DNA of 64,000 nucleotides, taken from Alentia gelatinosa. Its lineage: Eukaryota; Annelida; Polychaeta; Phyllodocida; Polynoidae. The notes beneath the pieces are model-generated. The model ran no database searches. It was given only the letters and a program-made list of their open reading frames with translations, and was not told the origin of the DNA. Below are positions 23,568 through 36,243 of the stretch, one piece after another. Where the stretch lies: contig OX465583.1 in assembly GCA_950022655.1 (NCBI GenBank), positions 30,531,360-30,595,359 of the forward strand, written 5' to 3'. Within the stretch, counting starts at the first letter, position 1; every line of letters starts with the position of its first letter. Made by a program: the position numbers and the translations under genes.

Positions 23568-25655
23568 CTCACTCTCCCAGCAGATCTTTCATGGTGATTG
23601 TAAATCTCTGCTTCAACCCTGCTATCACTCTTCCTGCCAATGTTGGTACGTCAAGGATATCACCACGCAGGTAATCATAGTAACATTACAGCCAGAAACA
23701 ATGTGTAATCGAAGTTCTGCCATGAGGTTTGTGTGCCCAAATGACTCTAATAGCTTGACTATGGTAAATATTGTAATGATTTACAGGCATATAGTAATAT
23801 AGTATATCTTTGTTTGTAATCCTCCGATACCCCAATGTTGCCAAACACTTAAAACTCGTTCTAATGAAAATGTTTAAAACATCCAACGAACACGGGTTTG
23901 GAACGGGAAGATTACTTATATTTCTCCAATCTGCACATATAGCCGAGCATTTCTGTAGCTTATTTTCATTGTTAAAATACACAGAAGGAGATGAGGATAC
24001 ATAAATCCCCAAATCCTGTACATATGTTTAATGACTGCTATTGGACAGTCTGAAGGGGAGAAGGCAAGATTTTACATAATTCATCTTGAGTCTGGCATAT
24101 CCCATGAACCTCCTGAGAAGGTCTAAAACACTAACATCAGAGATTATTGGTCATTCATAAACCGGTAATGACAGTGGCGGTAGTGATAGCAAAATCAGCT
24201 ATATAACTGGATTCTGAGACCACGCAACACAAAAAGAAATGAGAATAGAAACACGATGCTGTAGGTCACTGAGGAGACATATTTTGATTCTGTTTGCTGT
24301 GCAAAATGATTTAAAGAATATTGAACTAAGTAATAATTTTCAGCACTCAGAATTATATGTGTTTGCAGGCATTTTGATGGTAGGCCTCTTCAACAGCGGT
24401 TTTCATGGTAATCTGACCACTAGCCAGAGCGACAACAAGTGGAAATTTTAATTAGAGAAAGCTACAATATAAAACAATAAAACACGTATATGTTTCAGGG
24501 GAAGAAGGAAAACTCCTTGAATAAGTTACTTTTCCAGATTGACCCAAGGACTACAGACCCAAATGTTTCAGGTAGGAGGAGGGGGGGGGGGGTAGCCGAA
24601 ATGAAAATTTAGGGTCTCGACCCAAGGACTACTGCCTATGAGAAGTCAGTCAATATCACAGAAATAGTCCCAAAGGCTTATGGTACATGGAAACAAGCTG
24701 CACTTCAGATGATGATTACTGTCATCCAAACACTTAATCCTAATGGCGAAGGATACATCAAATTGCTGTATGGATGGTGCTTCGAGCCAGTCTCCTAACA
24801 GATCCTCCAAGACGTTTCAGCATGCTTGTCTCGGCAACAGCTCTGTCACACGATATAGGAGTTCTCCGTCAAAGGTGTCATCCTATCTTTGACGATTTTG
24901 ACCTTCCCCCAACACCTCTCCTATTGTCACGTTTTGCCATGTACAACCTTTGTCATGCTTGGTCATGGAGACTGGAGCTCCCCCCCCCCCTTTGCTGCAT
25001 GATGTCTTTTGTGGATAGCCCCATACCGGAACAGGAACTGAAACTAATATCGACTGACAAATCAATGGATTCAATCCAATGTATCATTTACAGGGGAAAA
25101 CTGTTAGTGACAAAAATGAGTTTCACTAATAATCCAGCTGCTTGCCCTTCAGCCCTAAACTACTACAATATACATCTAAAGTTAATGAAACTGTAAACTC
25201 GAATGAGTACTCGGGTCTTGTTTGCGAAATAGAAACCCTGCAACACATGAGGTGTTTTCCACACACGAAAGTAGCCCTAGGCAATATGCCAAACTTACCA
25301 CCACAAACAAGAAGAAGCAGTGTATTTAACGTATTGTACAATGCACGTCTTTTTCTTTTACAAATAAAAAAGAATTAATGTACACCCCCGGTTCCTTCTG
25401 GTCAATGTTTTATCCTGTAAATAACATTGTGATGTATGAAATCGAGCCATTCATTCGACATCAATACAAGGTGGACTTTTGCCATTTTGAGGTATATAAC
25501 AACGGATTAATCCAATTGACAACGGTGAGCTTGTTTCGGTATTGTATTCCCCAAAGCGTCCAGAAACTGAGTAAAAAAGCGTATATGACATATTTCTCCA
25601 CAAAGAAATAGTCTAGGACAGAGAAACGACCAACAGTCCCAAGATCTCTGCTAGG
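23568..25655. repeat. Pair of inverted AGATCTGCTAGGAGAGTG-type motifs about 2.1 kb apart
   Basis: The segment CACTCTCCCAGCAGATCTTT at 23,571 and its near-inverse AAGATCTCTGCTAGGAGAGT at 25,641 bracket about 2 kb. The same pair, closely spaced, forms a hairpin at 28,242-28,298 inside the GGGCCC element. The two distant sites could be the ends of an element or two unrelated fragments; the interior shows no transposase. Confidence 0.3.
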
Positions 25656-27817
25656 AGAGTAACGTGAAGACAGAGGAACTCCTTTTACAGTCCATAGATG
25701 GCATATAGCGTTGGGCGTGGGTGAATACGTTCCGTAGGGTAGGCTTTAATACTGATATCACTTATAGGCAGGGGTCGCCATATGAGCCGGCTATCGAACT
25801 GCAGACAGGGCTATCTTTAGCCGACCCTGGGGTCTGCAGGGTTCGATCCATGAACCTCAGGGACGGCACGAATTCGGAGACCTTCATTGGCAATTTACAT
25901 CGCGTTTGCTCAATTTCCTCATGGTGACACGGCCGCACATGCGCCATAGATATTTGTTTGGTTCTTGTTTTGTGTTGCCAGACAACACTTAGTCTACGTT
26001 CTATGAAACTGTTTCTTTTGTCAGCAGCTGTGATGGAAATCAAATACCTAAAGGTATTGAAAGCTAAGATATATGTTATTTTGTTGTTGAGAAGAGGCCA
26101 AAACATGAATTCATGCAAATCACCTAAAACACACTTTAATTCATAGTACAATTTACAATATCATTTTAAATTTCCAGACTAATTCATGAAAGCTTATCTG
26201 CAATTATCAGAATATGTGTGTTTAAAGATGAATTACACCAAGTAAGCTGAGTTAATGACTCTAGAATAGTAAGCTCTGCCTACGACGCCCTTGAGCATAC
26301 GCAGAGTGGGGCTAGCAGGCACAATTCCTGACTGGGAGTAGCATGGGGCAATGCAGGTGACCACCACTGACAGCCCTGTGTGAGTCTACACTGGACCTTT
26401 AAGGCAGTTGGTCGCCTATGATGCCTCTGCTCCAAAGCTAACACATAGGCGCAGTGTCAGGACATCATTACCTGCAGCAGGGGCTGTAATGGGGCTAAAA
26501 GATAGATACTTAGTGAGCAACGGTCAGTGAGACATGCATGGCACTGAGCAGGGCACACACAGGCGTGATTATTGGCTATGATAAGCATTATAGGCAGTGC
26601 AATGACCACAACAAGAAAATTTGGTAACTGATACAATATATGCTCAATATCTATGTATTTCTGTGTATCTGGGTATGTGTATCTGTGTTTAATACTCAGT
26701 AAAGGCCTCTGTAGCCTAGTGTCTTATGGTATTATAGAAACGTAAACTTGAGTAGTAATATGGACTATATCTAACTATAAACTCGATGGGAATTTAAGAA
26801 TTGGGCGATCTAAAGTGCCGATAGGAAAATACATCCTCAGAGAGTTGGGAAAACGAGTTCAATGTCAAAGATGATCCCTTTATGGCCTTATTTGGGCATT
26901 TCTGGCCACTGATCCTGGCCACCCATGTACTGGAAACATCATATACCCATAGACGTTAGAGCTTCCATACAAGCTGCCTGAACATTTTATAAGCTAGTCT
27001 AGACAACTGGTCTGCAAAGATATTATGGAGGTCACAGTTGTTGGGAACGATTGATTATCAATAAAAATTGCATGTTAGCTATGTAGATTAAAACTCTAAA
27101 ATCTTTCTGAATTATTTAAGCCATCGTTTGCGGTTGACCACAATTGGCCAGAGTCCATAGACATTGACGTTTTGGGTGGGATATCAAATGAAGAAAGCAA
27201 AGGCCTCTGCCACAACCCCAAGAGAATACCTCCTTATCTGGCCATGTACCAAAAAGATGATTGCACCTATACCAGGCAACAAATCCCTAGAAAGATGGAA
27301 TCAGATAGCAAAGGAACTTTGTAACAGGACTCAAGTATAATAGCCCTACCGTTGAAAACTTCGCCACCATCTGAGATCCTCTATATCTTCATCCAAATGG
27401 GATCTTTTGTTGTAAGTGGTAGAGGCACACTGATAAAGAAAGGTCTACGTGAAAATGCCCTTTCCTCCTTAATATCTAGGGAACTTATTGTATGTTTGGC
27501 TAGCTCCTACTTCCATGCACATATAGAGTCGGAGAATTCTGTAAGTACTGTATAGAACTGTATCGAGAATCCTATTAAAAACAATAATCCAAGAGTTTGG
27601 TTGTGCAATCATCGTCATCGAAGCGAAGCCCAGTAAAAAATGCAGTGCATCCAAACAAATGGATTGAGACTTGAGTGCCGTTCTATATCTATCTCACGCC
27701 TTTGATTGACATTAAATAGCAACATAAGATCAGAATAATAGAAATCACTTAAGCAAATCCATTTAGGAACAGAAAAAATATATACATGTTGGTGTCTTGC
27801 CTACTCTCTCAAATCCT
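25656..27817. other. Unassigned sequence
   Basis: A GC-richer patch lies at about 26,270-26,560 with no recognisable coding content. A palindromic stretch around 25,800-25,860 contains GGGTTCGATCC, which resembles a tRNA B box, but no tRNA cloverleaf fits around it. Confidence 0.35.
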
Positions 27818-28660
27818 GGGCCCTGTTTTTCAGTCACGATATCCTCTTTGTAAGATATCTTACAGCTGTCAGTGTACTATAGATAAGACATCTTTGGAGA
27901 TTGGCCAACGATTGCCCGTCAAGAGCACTTAGGCTGCAGTCAGGTGTACTATAGACAAGACATCTTTAGGGTCACGTGGTTCCAAATGTCTTCCAAAGTG
28001 TCTTAGACCTAAGACATCTATAGACATGTCGTACAGAATGCGCAACTTCACTTCCCGTAGGAATTAAGCAATGAAACTTTAACACGAGTAAGGTATACAT
28101 ATAACCTATCATCGTACCAAATATGAAGTAAAACGGCCGCACCGTTATGAAGTTATCGGCGTGTGAAATTCGTCATACCAAATGTTGCTGTATCAGTGAT
28201 CTAATTCATGCGGCGACCTTGACATCGACTGCGCTTATGTCACTCTCCCAGCAGAGATTTCGCGCGCTATACCGCGGAAGATCTGCTAGGAGAGTGCGTG
28301 TACGATATCCGATCGAAAGCTCAATGTTTCATATTCAAACGCCGATAACTCCAAAACTATACGGCCGTTCTTCTTCATATTTGGTACGATTATAGGCTAT
28401 ATGTATCCCGTACTCGTGTTAAAGTTTCATTGCTTAATTCGTATTAGAAGCACAGAAAATCCTCTATATACGCACAGTGAGGTTTGATAGAACCTGAGAC
28501 AGTTCTATACTTGAGACACTTTTAGCGGCGATCGAGCGCGCCGCACTGAGACCGTGTCTATAGCACACCCGCCATTTTGTGTCTTCCAAACAGTCTTCCA
28601 ATCGCAGAGATGTCTTAAGGAATCGTTGGCCGATTATGTCGTGACTAAAAAACAGGGCCC
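27818..28660. mobile_element. GGGCCC-ended TIR element, 843 bp, with a long internal palindrome
   Basis: The element starts GGGCCCTGTTTTTCAGTCA and ends TGACTAAAAAACAGGGCCC, a near-perfect inverted repeat of about 22 bp. Inside, an imperfect palindrome covers about 28,043-28,445. One arm includes GGAATTAAGCAATGAAAC and the other GTTTCATTGCTTAATTCG, with a central hairpin at 28,242-28,298. No transposase is present. GGGCC-type ends are common in PIF/Harbinger elements, but no clear 3-bp target duplication was found, so the superfamily is only suggested. A partial copy of the internal arm occurs at about 55,430-55,515. Confidence 0.72.
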
Positions 28661-29182
28661 TGGCCTCTATCCTGGTCAGTTGATTATCATATTGCATCAT
28701 TCTGCGACGACCATGGCGTATTATTGTCACTTTAAGTAGGTTATGCTTGTGCATATCATGACCGACGCACGTACGTAATGCATATCCGGAGATAGTATTT
28801 TTATTTTCATATACATATACAATACACGATAATTCAGGAAATACTGCATGGTTATGAATAATGTTTTACTAGTATTTATTGAAAACCTTTAGTTTTGTGC
28901 ATAAATCACCATGTTAGCAGTGAAGATTTGTCTATACATCTTTTATATAAATCCGAAATTTCATAAATTCTATGAGAATTAAATCTGTATGGACCTGTAA
29001 AATGTAGGAGAAAAAAAGGATACACTGCACCCTCACCGATTATTTTATACCTATGTGTAGTCGGTGCTCAATCATTCGGTGCTCTTTGAGTCGGCTAATG
29101 GAAAATGGGTTATATATAAAGCATATTCCAAATAAACGGCGAAAACGGCAGAGAGTTTATGAGTTCCCCTTAAGGTCTGTAG

Positions 29183-29380
29183 GTGGTGCCTCAGACTGCA
29201 CGCCAGTATAATAATATCGGTAAGGGTACATTCTACATAATCTATGCAAAATTAATTTCTAAGCAGTTTCTGCAGGTCTCGTTTCGAATCGCCAATTTGG
29301 CATCAGTGTACTCCAAAAATCTATCGCTGGTGCCTGACTGCAGGTCGGTGCCAAATAGTCGGTAAAAGGGCTTAGAGGGG
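29183..29380 (+). repeat. Dispersed repeat fragment, shared with 31.4-31.6 kb (inverted)
   Basis: The segments TATGCAAAATTAATTTCT and CTGCAGGTCGGTGCCAAATA recur in altered form on the minus strand at about 31,430-31,610. Aligned translations also resemble each other (for example AKLISKQF and AKIIGDHF), but both copies lack a starting ATG and a recognisable domain. This is probably a degraded repeat. Confidence 0.4.
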
Positions 29381-29403
29381 TCCGTGCTGAACATCGTTCT
29401 ATA

Positions 29404-29650
29404 AAGGGTGGCGTCCACCAACTACGTCAAGGCTACGACAAGCGCCGACAAGAAAGTTCCAATCGGCGCTTGTCGCAGCCTTGTCGTAAGAAGGGGGGCT
29501 TTACAACAGCGTTGTCGGGGCGTGTTGGAAGTGCACGCTCCACCAAAATTTCCTATCGTAGACTACAATGGCCTCCAATCGTAGGCTAATCGTCGACCTT
29601 ATCGGGAAGCCATTGTTGTAGCCTTGTCGTGGTTGGTGGATGCCTGCCTT
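29404..29650. repeat. MITE-like TIR element, about 247 bp, with an internal hairpin
   Basis: The left end reads AAGGGTGGCGTCCACCAACT and continues to AAGGCTACGACAA. The right end is its imperfect reverse complement, running from TTGTAGCCTTGTCG to GGTGGATGCCTGCCTT. Inside, CGACAAGCGCCGA (29,438-29,450) pairs with TCGGCGCTTGTCG (29,463-29,475). The element is non-coding. Confidence 0.7.
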
Positions 29651-31429
29651 AACTGTGTTACAAATGTATTCTTGTGTGCATACCCCCCGCGTCACCGTAG
29701 GTGTTGTAGATTTCAGAGATGTCAGGCTCAATGCTCACTAAAAACAGATAGCATTGTAGAGATTTATAGGAATATCATTTTAATAAATTCCTATATCTTG
29801 GGCTAGTTTACAAAATCTACAGAAAATCACGAAAAATATAGCCTTAGCTGCCAACCTCTTAAAGTTTGTAGGTGAATTTCATCCAGTCACATCAGACATT
29901 CACTATCAGCGAAGTTTCTCGCCTGTGGCCGGACCTTAGTAGCTAGCATCTCTGATTTATGGATCACCTACTCAAGGTAGTGCAGTCCATCTGAGCAGCT
30001 GCCATCTTAACCCTCATCTGTCTATCTCACCGCCACTCATGTCCGACCGAGGAACCGTTCATGCCTGCGCCGTGCTGACAACACTCTCAGGCTGGTAGCG
30101 CATCAGGCAGCTCCAAACAGAGGTAACATAGGTATCTAACAAATTATGTATATTGATTAGAAATATAAATCATTTGGATGTAAACAGTGCCATAAGCTTA
30201 TCATTATTTGCAGATTGCAAATATTCTGAATTAAGCGAGACGAACAGCACACTTTATGAATTTCATGTACAAGAAACTATGTAAGGGAGATCTGTTTGTG
30301 ACCAACCAGGGCTACGGGACGAGGCCACACGATGCACAGGGGTCTGTTTTCAAATTTAGTAGGTCGAATAGTGAAAAATACAGAGATTATGTAATTATAA
30401 GGGTGCAGTATAGTGGAATACCTTGGAACCAGGTATTCGACTAATTGATAGCTATGTGAATTTCAAAGAACACCAGAAATTGTGGGCATTGGCACAGAAT
30501 TGGTGGATTGCAAACTGAAGTCAGACTGTTTGTGGAAACAGCACTTGACAGAGCGACCTGGGCCACATTCCCGAGCATTTATTCTGTAATATACACATTC
30601 CTCAAATGAGCAGTATTAGGTATGAGTTACATTGGCTGTAATAACGACATAAGATTGTTAAGAGTGGTGCGACCAAACATATGAGAAATAACATTTTGTT
30701 ATACTAAAGAAGAATATGATTGAAACGAGCAGTTAACAACAATGGGTGCATAATCAAAACAGCTAACCGCAGACTGTAATTCAGAACGAATAAAAGTCTT
30801 AAAAAATATCTATCTATAGATTCAAAATACTTATAACATACTCCCCAAGGTTAAAATGGTTTATTTCGAAATTGGTCTATAGTAGAAGGCACAAATCCCT
30901 GGTTGGAGTATAAAGACCCCGCAATATTTTCTTTGTGAAAAAAGATTTCACTCAGACTGCAAAACAAATGAAATCTTGAAATATGTTTTTCTTATAGGAG
31001 AACAATTCCCACTAAGGTTGCAAAAACCTACCCTGTTTTAGGATAGGGACCCCTCAGCTGCCCTGCTACCCCTACATGGTCTCCTGTCTCTGCCTGACAG
31101 GAAATTCGCAAGGTCCCTTGTTGTTTGCACGCAAATCCAACTCACGTGCTGGCCCAGGAGACCAATAGGGCCATGTCTCATAAAGTCGGCTTAATGACCC
31201 CCTTTATCGCCCGCCGGTAGCCCGGTGAGTCTCCGTCAGGTGGCTAATGGGGGGCAGATTATCGCTGTCCGGACTTGTAACTTATGGTGATCTTTCATGT
31301 AAGTAGGTGGCAGCACGGAAGGTTGTAGAAGACATCCGTGCTTGACAGGTGAGAGGAAAGGGCATAGCAGGATCCCCAGAGGCTGGCAAGGGCCTGACAG
31401 AGATCTACAGGTTCACTTTTTTTAAGTCC
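29651..31429. other. Unassigned sequence
   Basis: No recognised gene. A G- and C-richer patch lies near 31,060-31,260. No repeat boundary could be set. Confidence 0.35.
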
Positions 31430-31659
31430 TGTTTCCATTAACCGATAATTCTTCATCGATCTGCCGTCGGGAACCACCAATTGATAATTTTTGAATACCG
31501 ACAGAAGATCGGTGAATAGAAAAAGCCTGCATTCAAAATGGTCACCAATTATTTTGGCAAAAATTACGTAATAAGGCCATGATGGATACTGGTAAAAAAA
31601 TGAAAAAAGGCTCGCCACCCGACTGCCTTGCCAGCCGCGCAGCTGCCTGGCCGCCCTAT

Positions 31660-32180
31660 CCCCCACCTTCAATTTCCTGACTACTCGTCTGTACTATAGT
31701 GTTGGTAGACGTTGTGGTGGTAGACGTTGCAGTGGTAGACGTTGTGGTGGTAGCGGTTGCGGTGTTATCAGTGTCTCCCTACAGCCCCTGGCTCTAACAC
31801 AGAAATCCCCGCTCCGATTCCAATTCTGACTCTGACCCTGACCCTGACCCCGACCCCAAGCATGGGCCCGAGCCCAACCAAATGTCTATAACCACAGGCT
31901 CCTAATGCCTTATAAGGAGCCAGATTCAGAACCCTACAGAAGAGTGGTGTTTTGAAAGTATAATCTATTTAAAAAACCGGGGTGAAATATCCTTTACATG
32001 CTTTGAAGTATATTCTATTTAAAATCGGTGAAAAAACAAAAGACTGCTGCGTTTATTGTATGTAATAAATGAAAAGATGATCGATAGGGTTTTAGAAAGA
32101 TTTTATAATGAGAATATATAACATAGATTTTCTATATACCACAGACTGGATGACTAATGGCAAATGAAATAAAAACACCA
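31660..32180 (+). repeat. Dispersed repeat family R, copy 1
   Basis: The family begins with a C-rich run followed by CTTCAATTTC and CTCGTCTGT, then has a region containing AACCCTACAGAAGAGTGGTG and TTTTGAAAGTATAATCTATT, and ends near GACTAATGGCAAATGAAAT. Related copies lie at about 42,860-43,430 and 48,360-49,560. No protein or terminal repeats are recognised, and the copies are well diverged. Confidence 0.6.
31701..31763 (+). repeat. Minisatellite, 15-bp unit, four copies
   Basis: The unit GTGGTAGACGTTGTG is repeated four times with small changes. It lies inside copy 1 of repeat family R, at the point where the other copies have only a single GTTGGTAGA-like segment, so it probably expanded within this copy. 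Confidence 0.8.
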
Positions 32181-32240
32181 GTTTATCATATAGGTTATTT
32201 GCATTATTTAATCAATACAATTTAGATTTTATCAAGAGAC

Positions 32241-32370
32241 GTTACTAGTTTGAGTCTGAGTTTATTTATGCCACGCATTTTGTTGGCTCCATAATTTCAC
32301 GAGTCGAAGACACGTGACATTACAGAGCCAACAAAATGTGTGGCATAAATAAGCTCAAACTCAAACGAAT
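32241..32370. repeat. Foldback element copy 2 with a short loop
   Basis: The arm at 32,249-32,288 (TTGAGTCTGAGTTTATTTAT, then CATTTTGTTGGCTC) pairs with 32,325-32,366 (GAGCCAACAAAATG, then AAGCTCAAACTCAA) over about 40 bp, leaving a loop of about 36 bp. The outer arm matches the foldback at 17.97-18.80 kb, but the inner arm is different. Confidence 0.78.
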
Positions 32371-32376
32371 GGCTTC

Positions 32377-32508
32377 TAGATTTTATCCTACTCCTTTTCC
32401 CTATTTTTTCAGTAGTAGTGGCATAAACAACACTTTATATCAAACCCGTGACATAAACAAATAACATGTTAAGCCTATGCCGTTTTTTATTAGGGGTAGG
32501 ATAAAAGC
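32377..32508 (-). repeat. Short TIR element of the CATAGGCTTAACAT family, copy 2
   Basis: The ends are TTTTATCCTACTCCTTTTCC and TTATTAGGGGTAGGATAAAA, with about 15 bp of good inverted repeat. The interior contains ATGTTAAGCCTATGCCG. It directly follows a foldback, in the same arrangement as at 18.8 kb. Confidence 0.7.
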
Positions 32509-33725
32509 TCATATATGCCACAACAATCGATAACAAAAAGTTCACTCGATGGGATCCGCAGTGGGCGACACACAGACAGACTGTCAAACTCTAGCAGTTG
32601 TCAAAGACACTAATGACACTCTCGATTCGCGAAAATGTAAACAAAACCGGAAATGCGCTGTCAGTTACACTGTATCACCAAATCAACACACATATAAGAT
32701 TGAATTAGGGGTTAATCTTTTGAAACTTGAAAAATATGAATATCCCCGTCATGCTTTATAATGACTTTACTGTGATTCAGCATTTTGGATTTAGAGTATC
32801 GAAGCAGAACAAAATGGCCGTCGATCTCTGCTGTCACTTTGGGCAAAAAGTAGTTCTGTAAGTGTCATATAGAAATCTGTACGGAATGGCATGTATGACA
32901 CTGCTCAGACGGAACGTATATAATAGAGTAGTAAAAGTATCTCTCAAGTATGCCGAAATTGTGCATGGGCTCACTCCATGTTCCTACTTGTTCCTGTACT
33001 TATATTGCTGTTCACAATAGGCTTTTACCATTAATTTAGTGTGAACAACAGTTGAGACAGTTCTGAAGGCTGGTACTAGGAACACCACTCACTGCTCCGG
33101 ATAAATATCGTTCTGGCATGCAACACTAAATGACACCCAACGTTAAACACTGACGATATCGGTCAATAATAACTCTCTCTTTAACTCGATACAACGTTCA
33201 ACGTTCACAAACAACCATTGGATTGATAATCACTGGATTCCAATGTGGCATGAGCTCATGCGAACTTGGTCCAAGATTATTGACTGCCAGAATTTCTTAT
33301 TCATTTCAGCATGGTTTGAATTAAGCATAAAATTCTGGGCCTTTAAATACAAATAATTATGTCAGGTGGGTAGTACAGCTCCTTTTTCATTTTTTTATGA
33401 TGATGGTCTTCCATTATGACCATAAATAGTTTACCCAAGGACGTCCACAATTTAACCATAACGAAAATATTGTACCTATACATTGTAAAAAGGTAAAAAC
33501 CAAATTATGATGAAACATTCTATGAGTGAATGAGATAGAAATGAATGATTATAATCCAATAACAATGACGAATGTTTTCGGTATACTGTAAAAATGTTGT
33601 TTACTATCCGCACACCAATGTTTAGAAGGTAAAGCCTGATGCCTATCTACTGATTCAGGGTTGAGCGATTAGTTCCCAAATCGTATAGGAGTCGGTCGAC
33701 TTGTCGCAGCAAATTACGTAAACGA
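32509..33725. other. Unassigned sequence
   Basis: No gene, RNA gene or repeat structure was recognised. Confidence 0.35.
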
Positions 33726-34010
33726 GTTTGATTCTGAACACGTTTAGGTAGACATCGTTTAATTTCCGAAAGCGTTTGAATATAAAACGTTTAGTTCTAT
33801 AGTGTTCAGCTTTGGCAGTTGTTTATACTCATAATGTTTAACTTTGGAGCCTTTTTTTAAAGTGTTTAAAGATATAGTGTGCAGCTTTTGTAGGCATTTA
33901 GAGATTTAGTATTTAACTTTTGGACGTGTTTAGATACAAAACGTTGTTTAGTTTTTGGAGGATGTTCTGATAGAAAGTGTTTAGAGTTAGGAAGGGTTTA
34001 AATACATTTA
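33726..34010 (+). repeat. Degenerate minisatellite with GTGTTTAG-type units
   Basis: Units of the form GTGTTTAGATACAAAACGTT followed by TAGCTTTTGGA recur about seven times with many differences. The spacing is roughly 40 bp, judged from successive TTTGG or TTTTGG landmarks. The array ends near GTGTTTAGAGTTAGG. Confidence 0.6.
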
Positions 34011-35594
34011 TTTTTTTATTTCAAGCTTGGCTCCGTTTATTTTCCAATTCAAGAATTTTCCACTTAAAATGTGCTCATCCATTGCTTTTACATGTCCAAC
34101 GTCGACATTGTGCATTAAATCACAGCGGAATATTGCTCCGGCACCCGGAAAAGCGTGGACTGGACACGTTGCATTTAGCATGTAAGACGGTTACAATTCT
34201 TTATTCATAAAGTCGTCCCTCTCCAATAAGAACAATATTAGGGGAAATAAAACTACCCCCCCCCCCCCCCCCACACACACACAGATGCACTAAAACATGT
34301 CATGTCACAGATACAGAACATTTTCTAGGGATCTTGAACAGGTTTCTCCATGAGCGACAGGTGCTTATACTAGCTGCAAAGTATAGTCGAGCATGGCTTT
34401 GACCTATTCGCTTGAGTTAAGAGACCCCCATCCATGTACTCCTCCCAAACTCCTTTACAAAAAGTATGGTTGCTAAGGAATTTCAAATGTTTTAACCAAC
34501 ATAACTAAGCAAAACAGACTGTATTATAATGATCAAATTTCTGTTCAGCTCCGAATTAAAAATAGAAGATACTGTCTTCGCGAAATAATCCTTTCTCTTT
34601 TATTTGTAATCCAACACGATAATTGGTAATTTGAAGGATTGTTCTTCATGACAAATGACAGAAAGTGGGTCCGAGATACATGTCAATGACACATGCACCA
34701 AAAACCTCGACCCCAAATACCTTACTCTCCAAGCCCGAAACATTCCTTGACATTTTCTTACTCGTTCATATATTAATTTCTCCTACGATGTGTTTTGATC
34801 ATAAGAAGTGTCCTTGAATTCAGCAACTTAAATCAGTGCAGAATCATTTCCGGTGCAATGACAGCGTCGAGGCCTGATATTTCTATGTCTATTCCAAAAT
34901 GTTTGTTTTCTTTTTAGATTGCATTCATTATAAAATTAGCTATTTATAAATGTCAATAAATGTTGTTTACATATATGTCGAGCCAACGCTGTACATCCAT
35001 CGACCAATCCATCGATGCATATGTGACGCTGCTCTCTTGAACGTTTCATTTTATTTGGCAGTCCTAATTATGTTGAGTCACACAAAAAATACCAAGTACA
35101 TTAATCCTATTCAGATGTTATATTTTTCATGTTGAGGTTATAGGTTGGAAATGTGTCGTAGTGTTAATTTAGGGCCTTCGCTCACTGCTTACGACACACT
35201 CCCCCATGGCTATGATATGGCTACGAAGCAGGGGCTCGTTGTATGTTTTGGACAAATGAGAGTTTATGGTCATTCGATATGTCTTAAGAAAGTCTCGTTA
35301 GATTACCCTAAATTTTAGTCCCGCACAAGTCTTGTTCACGTTGATAATTCTATACTCGTCGTATATTTATACGTGTAATAATATTATAAATGATGAAATA
35401 GTTGCCAACAAGAACCCTTGTACATACTGTCCTCTGACCTGTCTTTAGTTCTATTTTGTCCTCACAAACGATCTGAGTGACTTAAATGACCCTTGGATGA
35501 CACTTGGATGATGATTTCTCTATCCACTGGACAACACCAGTTTTAAGCACATATTGCCTCAACTAGGCATTCTTTTGATGCTAGGCCGACCTCT
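34011..35594. other. Unassigned sequence, with a poly-C and CA run near 34,256-34,284
   Basis: A run of about seventeen C followed by a short CA repeat is the only simple repeat. No gene was recognised. Confidence 0.35.
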
Positions 35595-35745
35595 CAGCTG
35601 AGCTTTTACCCAGCGCGTGGTCTCCAGCTGGCTGAAAATGATATTTTTTTACTGCACTCTTCAACCAACCACCTATTCTAGCTGGCCGATGCCCACACAG
35701 TGCCCATACACCAAGACCTAGCGCTGGGTAGGAGCTTGGCTAACA
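35595..35745. repeat. MITE-like TIR element, about 150 bp
   Basis: The left end CAGCTGAGCTTTTACCCAGC and the right end GCGCTGGGTAGGAGCTTGGC are imperfect inverted repeats of about 25 bp. The interior is non-coding. Confidence 0.6.
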
Positions 35746-35956
35746 AGGGTCAGTGGTGGCACATGATGGATGTTGGCTGCATTAATATGGTGCACAAGTT
35801 TCCTGTTCATTCAACAGGGGGTACTTTGAGCAGTTAAAAACATGTCCTGCATTTTGGGATTTACACGATTCAATTAGAACACTGCAATTATCCTCTGAGG
35901 TATGCTGTTGACAGAGTATTGAAGGTAAATAAAGATAAGAATTAGTGTTATGAATG

Positions 35957-36100
35957 TTTATCTCACCCCAGATATTTTTTCTCCATAGACTTAACATTGG
36001 AAACTCGTATCTAACATCCATTAGATATTTAGGAAATATATCCAATGGGGGATAATGTCACAAATGTAAGCCCATTAGTCAAAATTAAGGGTGAGACAAA
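35957..36100 (+). repeat. Short TIR element of the CATAGGCTTAACAT family, copy 3
   Basis: The ends are TTTATCTCACCCC and GGGTGAGACAAA. The interior has CCATAGACTTAACATTGGAA followed by ACTCG, closely matching the copy at 49,564-49,706 next to the Ngaro element. Confidence 0.65.
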
Positions 36101-36106
36101 TTCAGA

Positions 36107-36243
36107 AACCCATTCAAGTTTAGGGTCAGAGTTCGATCCCATCTCATTTGAATCACATAGCAATTCACGCGACTTTGCCTTGTGAATTACTACGTGATTC
36201 AAACTCGATGGGATACGAGCTCAGACCCTAAACTTTCATGGGT
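36107..36243. repeat. Imperfect palindrome, about 137 bp
   Basis: The left arm contains TTTAGGGTCAGAGTTCGATC and ATTTGAATCACATAGCAATTCACG. The right arm is its inverse, with GTGAATTACTACGTGATTCA and GAGCTCAGACCCTAAACTT. The arms are about 55 bp and the loop short, which suits a foldback or MITE. It abuts the short TIR element ending at 36,100. Confidence 0.7.

Noticed and set aside
24774..25196. Plus-strand open frame of 140 codons
   Set aside because: It crosses a C homopolymer next to a MITE-like segment and has no recognisable domain or good composition.
25780..25870. tRNA gene suggested by GGGTTCGATCC
   Set aside because: No A box or cloverleaf fits upstream at the right spacing; the stretch is a local palindrome.
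28147..28754. Open frames on both strands around 28.1-28.75 kb
   Set aside because: They lie in the palindromic interior or end of the GGGCCC element and mirror each other through the inverted repeat.
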